From Allorhizobium paknamense (lineage in GTDB: Bacteria > Pseudomonadota > Alphaproteobacteria > Rhizobiales > Rhizobiaceae), in assembly GCF_030815125.1 (NCBI RefSeq), contig NZ_JAUSWH010000001.1, forward strand, positions 620,001-684,000: a stretch of DNA of 64,000 nt. Direction: 5' to 3'. A model generated the notes under the pieces. The model did not search any database and was not told the DNA's origin. It saw only the letters and a program-made list of their open reading frames with translations. Shown here piece by piece: positions 60,754 through 64,000 of this stretch; positions within the stretch are counted from its first letter, which is position 1, and each line of letters opens with the position of its first letter. The position numbers and the translations under genes are program-made.

Positions 60754-60920
60754 GACTGAAAGACCGCCTGGACCAACGACCGGCAAAGACGCGCCCGCCC
60801 GAACCGGCCCCGGCACGCATTCTCCTGTTTACCGGCGTGCGCTACATTCAAAACAGCGAACCGCTTCTGATCGGCGCGCCATCGCTGACGGGAAAGTACC
60901 CCCCGGAACTCCATTCCTGA
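60738..60920 (+). CDS. 60-residue hypothetical protein
   Basis: An ATG with GGGAGACGAGC upstream opens a 60-codon frame: MADIVRLKDRLDQRPAKTRP, then ILLFTGVRYIQNSEP. The short mixed helical/strand pattern and a reasonable ribosome site suggest a real small protein; similar short proteins occur in rhizobia as far as I recall. Role unknown. Confidence 0.5.
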   Translation: MADIVRLKDRLDQRPAKTRPPEPAPARILLFTGVRYIQNSEPLLIGAPSLTGKYPPELHS

Positions 60921-60943
60921 ACAGGCGTTGGCAGGGCTCTACC

Positions 60944-61046
60944 GCATAATTCCTTAAATCGGCATCGATTTAAGGATAAAATTATGCAGCAGATTTAAAG
61001 CGCGCCAGCGAACCTTTGTGCGCCATAGATGGCGCACGGCGCTATA
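60944..61046 (+). repeat. repeat family B, copy 7
   Basis: A full-length copy: GCATAATTCCTTAAATCGGCATCGATTTAAGG...ATTATGCAGCAGATTTAAAG, GTGCGCCATAGATGGCGCAC hairpin, GGCGCTATA end. It sits just downstream of the ROK gene stop. Confidence 0.9.
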
Positions 61047-61065
61047 GGGTTTGCGGACATTCGCC

Positions 61066-62226
61066 CTAAACGAACACCTCCTTCAATGGCAGGCTGGCGG
61101 CTCCTATGGCACCTGTTTCGCCCTTGATGCGGGAAAGCTCCAGCCGGGGCATGCGGCGCAAGATGCCGTAACGCGGCTTGGTATAGATGTCCGTGCGGGC
61201 AATCAGCGCCTCGCCAAGGGCTGCGGGAATTTGGCCACCCAGCACCACCACTTCCGGATCGATCACCGAAGACAGCACATTGATGACGCGGCTGTGATGC
61301 GGCGCGGCGCGCTCCAGCCACGCCTCAACGCCCGGCCAGGCGGGATCGAAATCCCGCGCCAGATCGGCAATGCTGTTCACCTTCACCCCGTGGCTGGCCA
61401 GAGACGCCAGCAGGCTCGCCATTGTCGGCCGATCACGCCATTCATGCTCGGTAAACATGCCGCTGAACTCGCCGGCATTGCCAAAGCCACCGCGCACCAG
61501 ATTGCCGTTCAGCACCACGCCGCCGCCAAAGCCGTAATTGAAGGAGAGATAGGCGAAATTCGCCACCTCGCGCCCCACGCCCAGCATGCGCTCGCAGAGC
61601 GTGCTCATATTGGCGCTGTTTTCGGTCCAGACTGGGCGTCCGAACCGCTCGGCCAGAGTGGGGCCGAGATGCTGTTTCGACCACTCGAACAGGGGCTCCG
61701 GCGGATTGTAGCGCGTGCCCTCGACCAGAAAGCCGGCGATGGAAAAGCCGATGCCGAAAACATCCTGCTCCCGAAAGCCCTTCCGCGCCAGAAGCGGCGC
61801 AATCGCCGCCTCGATCCGGCAAAGCGCCTCTTCCATGGAGAGATCCTGGATGGAGAGCGGCACCGCTTCGAAGCCTCCGGCGAAATCCATGACGGCGACC
61901 CCGGCGCTGTCGGTGTTCACCACAATCCCCACCGTGCAGGTGTAGCGGTCGTTCAGCAGCAGGCGCGGGCTGGGCTTGCCCTTGTAGCTCGGCGGCTCCA
62001 GCGGCCCCAGCCGGATCAGCCCCCGCTCCTGAAGCTGCGCCAGAATGCGGTGGATGGATTGCTGGGTGAGATCAAGCCGCGGCCCCAGCGCCGAGCGGGT
62101 GAGATCGGGCCTGTCCCACAGCAGCGACAGAATGGCCCGCTCATTGAGCGACACCACCGGCGAGCCCGCGCCTTCCCGGCGATAACGGGCATCGATCAGG
62201 GTGTGAGGATCATAGGCAGCGGGCAT
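61066..62226 (-). CDS. ROK-family transcriptional regulator
   Basis: A 386-residue regulator. An N-terminal winged helix (LNERAILSLLWDRPDLTRSA and LTQQSIHRILAQLQERGLI, about residues 27-70) is followed by a ROK sugar-kinase-like domain with VGIVVNTDSAGVAVMDFAGG, FGGGVVLNGNLVRGGFGNAGE and DPEVVVLGGQ. The zinc-binding cysteine motif of glucokinase-type ROK proteins is absent. It is divergent from a sugar-binding protein gene and probably represses that transporter until its sugar is present. Confidence 0.9.
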   Translation of the reverse strand: MPAAYDPHTLIDARYRREGAGSPVVSLNERAILSLLWDRPDLTRSALGPRLDLTQQSIHRILAQLQERGLIRLGPLEPPSYKGKPSPRLLLNDRYTCTVGIVVNTDSAGVAVMDFAGGFEAVPLSIQDLSMEEALCRIEAAIAPLLARKGFREQDVFGIGFSIAGFLVEGTRYNPPEPLFEWSKQHLGPTLAERFGRPVWTENSANMSTLCERMLGVGREVANFAYLSFNYGFGGGVVLNGNLVRGGFGNAGEFSGMFTEHEWRDRPTMASLLASLASHGVKVNSIADLARDFDPAWPGVEAWLERAAPHHSRVINVLSSVIDPEVVVLGGQIPAALGEALIARTDIYTKPRYGILRRMPRLELSRIKGETGAIGAASLPLKEVFV

Positions 62227-62339
62227 GGAGACTCAAGACATTGCAGGAACGGGCCATTGGTTTTTGCCGAAAAAGCCGGGGGACACAAGCGGGACCAGGA
62301 AAACCGCCGACAGTATGAAGCAGGCTTCAAATACATGTC

Positions 62340-62352
62340 ACACTTAAAGTGT
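62340..62352. promoter_or_regulatory. palindrome in the ROK/ABC transporter spacer
   Basis: ACACTTAAAGTGT has perfect 6-bp arms around one base, 43 bases before the binding-protein start and 114 bases from the ROK gene start. It is a candidate ROK operator and would overlap the transporter promoter. Confidence 0.5.
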
Positions 62353-62395
62353 AATAACCACTCGCAGATCACTCCACTCCGTCTGCGAGGACCTG

Positions 62396-63700
62396 ATGAT
62401 GCTGAAATTCCTGTTTGCCTCGGCCCTTTCGCTGGCCAGTGCCGCATCGGTGGCGAAGGCGGCCGATATCGAATTCTGGTACGGCAATACCGGCCTTGGC
62501 GAAGAGGCGATCCAGAACGCCTGCTCGGCCTTCAACGCCGCCCAGAGCCGCGACCGCGTGACCTGCGTTGGCCAGGGCAGCTATGAAGTGGCCATGCAGA
62601 AGGCGATTGCCGCCTATCGTGCGAAGAAGAACCCGGTGCTGATGCAGTTTTTCGACGCGGGCACGCTGGATCTGATGCTGTCTGGCGCGGTGGAGCCGGT
62701 GAGCGAGGCACTGCCGCAGGTGAAGTGGGATGATTATCTGCCCGGCGCTCGCTCCTATTACCAGACGGCCAAGGGCGCGCTGCTGTCGCAACCCTATAAT
62801 GGCTCGACCCTCATTCTCTACGGCAATCGGGAGCTTCTCGCCAGGGCGGGCATCAGCGCCCTTCCCGCCACCTATGAGGAACTGGTGGCGGATGCGCGCA
62901 AACTCAAGGCCGCCGGTATTGCCTGCCCCTTTGCCACCGATGGCCTGTCCTGGCGGGTGCTGGAGCAGTTTTCCGCCCGTCACGGCGAGCCGATCGCCAC
63001 CCGCCATAACGGCTATGACGGGCTGGACGCCACCTACACCTTCAACACAGGCCTTGCGGCCACCCATCTCCAGAACCTGAAAAGCTGGCGCGACGAGGGG
63101 CTGCTGCGGTTGGAGCAGGATACGAAGACGGGCAAGTTCGACGCCGCCTTCAATGCCGGGGAATGCGCGATGGTGGAAAACTCCACCGGCGGCTATGGCG
63201 CAGCCTACAAGGCGCTGGGCGACAAGGTGATGATCGGCCTCGCCCCGATGTATCAGGGCAAGACCCGCCACAACACGTTGATCGGCGGGGCTTCCATCTG
63301 GATCATGAAGGGCCATGGCCCGGCGGAAATCGAGGCGGCCAAGGCGTTTCTGGATTTCCTGCGCCGCGACGACCAGCAGATCGCCTTTGCCGGCAAGACC
63401 GGCTACCTGCTGATGACCGGCTCGGCGCTCACCGCGCTGAAAATCTCCGGCAAGGCGGCCACCCCGGAATTTGCCGTGGCGGATCTGGGCGTATCCTCGC
63501 TGGCCGAACCCGGCAATGACGACAGCCGCGGCATCCGGCTCGGCTTCTTCGTGCAGTTCCGCGACATTTTCCTGAAGGAAACCCAGAAGGCCTTCAACGG
63601 CGAAAAACCGATGCAGCAGGCGCTGGACGATAGCGCCCGCCAGGGCAACGAATTGCTGCGCCGTTTTGAGAAGACCTATCGCGGCGCGGCGATGCAGTGA
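62396..63700 (+). CDS. ABC transporter solute-binding protein (UgpB-like)
   Basis: A 434-residue periplasmic binding protein with a signal peptide (MMLKFLFASALSLASAASVAKA, cleavage before ADIEFWYGN). It resembles the family 1 binding proteins for glycerol-3-phosphate or oligosaccharides (ADIEFWYGNTGLGEEAI, AYRAKKNPVLMQFFDAGT, LLSQPYNGSTLILYGNRELL, WDDYLPGARSYY). The first gene of an ABC operon, with a permease gene 91 bases downstream. Either of two adjacent ATGs could be the start. Confidence 0.88.
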   Translation: MMLKFLFASALSLASAASVAKAADIEFWYGNTGLGEEAIQNACSAFNAAQSRDRVTCVGQGSYEVAMQKAIAAYRAKKNPVLMQFFDAGTLDLMLSGAVEPVSEALPQVKWDDYLPGARSYYQTAKGALLSQPYNGSTLILYGNRELLARAGISALPATYEELVADARKLKAAGIACPFATDGLSWRVLEQFSARHGEPIATRHNGYDGLDATYTFNTGLAATHLQNLKSWRDEGLLRLEQDTKTGKFDAAFNAGECAMVENSTGGYGAAYKALGDKVMIGLAPMYQGKTRHNTLIGGASIWIMKGHGPAEIEAAKAFLDFLRRDDQQIAFAGKTGYLLMTGSALTALKISGKAATPEFAVADLGVSSLAEPGNDDSRGIRLGFFVQFRDIFLKETQKAFNGEKPMQQALDDSARQGNELLRRFEKTYRGAAMQ

Positions 63701-63716
63701 GGGGCAATCCTCCATA

Positions 63717-63770
63717 AAAGCATTTCCGGACGCAAAACAGCCAGGCACTTTCCCGGAAATGCGCCAACCC
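63717..63770. repeat. repeat family C, diverged copy 8
   Basis: AAAGCATTTCCGGACGCAAAACAGCCAGGCACTTTCCCGGAAATGCGCC between the binding-protein and permease genes. The GCATTTCCGG/CCGGAAATGC ends can pair. Confidence 0.65.
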
Positions 63771-63791
63771 CTTGCCAGAACAGGGATCACG

Positions 63792-64000
63792 ATGCGACTG
63801 ACCTTTTATTCGGGGGGATGGCTCTATGCGGCCCTGGTGGCGCCCATTCTCCTGTTGATCCTGATCTTCTTCTACCTGCCGGTGGGACTTGCCTTTTACT
63901 GGTCCTTCTTTCTGGAGCAGCCCTTTGGCGGCGGCGCGCAGTTCGTGGGCTTCGACAATTTTGCCCGATTGCTCGGCGATGCCGGTTTCTGGGCGGCGGC
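63792..64000 (+). CDS. ABC transporter permease, 5' part (UgpA-like), runs off the window
   Basis: The first 69 codons of a sugar ABC permease: a membrane helix (WLYAALVAPILLLILIFFYLPVGLAFYWSFF) and then FVGFDNFARLLGDAGFW, the conserved segment of UgpA/MalF-type proteins. The rest lies beyond the right edge. It should form the membrane channel with a second permease encoded further on. Confidence 0.85.
   Translation, partial: MRLTFYSGGWLYAALVAPILLLILIFFYLPVGLAFYWSFFLEQPFGGGAQFVGFDNFARLLGDAGFWAA

Noticed and set aside
1..64000. CRISPR arrays, tRNA or rRNA genes
   Set aside because: The repeats are dispersed palindromic units, not regularly spaced direct repeats with unique spacers; I saw no tRNA-like cloverleaf or rRNA segment.

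Overview
The window looks like chromosomal DNA of an alphaproteobacterium of the order Rhizobiales, most likely Rhizobiaceae (Rhizobium/Allorhizobium/Agrobacterium type). The signs are high GC, a cycHJKL cytochrome c maturation operon next to degP, a two-component pair and glnE, a FeuP/FeuQ-like pair, and many short palindromic intergenic repeats of the mosaic kind seen in rhizobia. No rRNA, tRNA or CRISPR array was recognised. The left edge carries a broken IS5-type transposase.

Region 1 (0.5-16 kb, almost all minus strand) is housekeeping: glnE, a sensor kinase and response regulator, a DegP protease, cycL-K-J-H with 4-bp overlaps and an Fnr/FixK-type box upstream, a small 17 kDa-antigen-like lipoprotein, and FeuQ/FeuP preceded by a small exported protein that could be FeuN.

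Region 2 (16-35 kb, minus strand) is a gene transfer agent (GTA) cluster of the Rhodobacter capsulatus type. It appears complete from a probable small terminase through large terminase, portal, protease, capsid, connectors, tail genes and NlpC/P60 hydrolase to the giant tail-tip protein. A GH19-like lysin, a holin-like protein and a DUF6107 gene are included. The cluster is interrupted between the g8 and g9 homologues by an opposite-strand MFS transporter and a 149-bp MITE-like element. It also contains hairpins and one good rho-independent terminator.

Region 3 (35-45 kb) is mixed: a YagU-type membrane protein with a LacI/GntR-type palindrome, a class A penicillin-binding protein, a YcgN-type protein, a sulfotransferase-like protein, a copper regulator/chaperone pair (HmrR/CopZ) with a CueR-type operator between them, a DUF1214/DUF1254 pair, and at 43.3-44.5 kb a stand-alone DnaA-domain-IV-like protein overlapping a DUF6456 protein. 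That last pair has the architecture of GafY/GafZ, the activator/antiterminator of GTA clusters, and probably controls region 2. An extreme Ser/Asp-rich acidic protein follows.

Region 4 (45.8-64 kb) holds MacA/MacB, a CocE-type hydrolase with a divergent TetR regulator, a strongly diverged SecY paralogue, SufE, a DUF5330 protein, a DivJ/PleC-like kinase with a peptidoglycan-binding protein, a soluble chemotaxis receptor, DUF1491 and DUF2336 proteins, a ROK regulator, and the start of a sugar ABC transporter that runs off the right edge. CtrA-type TTAACCAT motifs precede three of these genes.

Four repeat families punctuate the window: a ~125-bp three-hairpin element (A), a ~100-bp element (B), a short element with a GGAAAAGTGGGAACCGG-like core (C), and a ~50-bp element (D). 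They often sit exactly at stop codons, and in one place they are nested.
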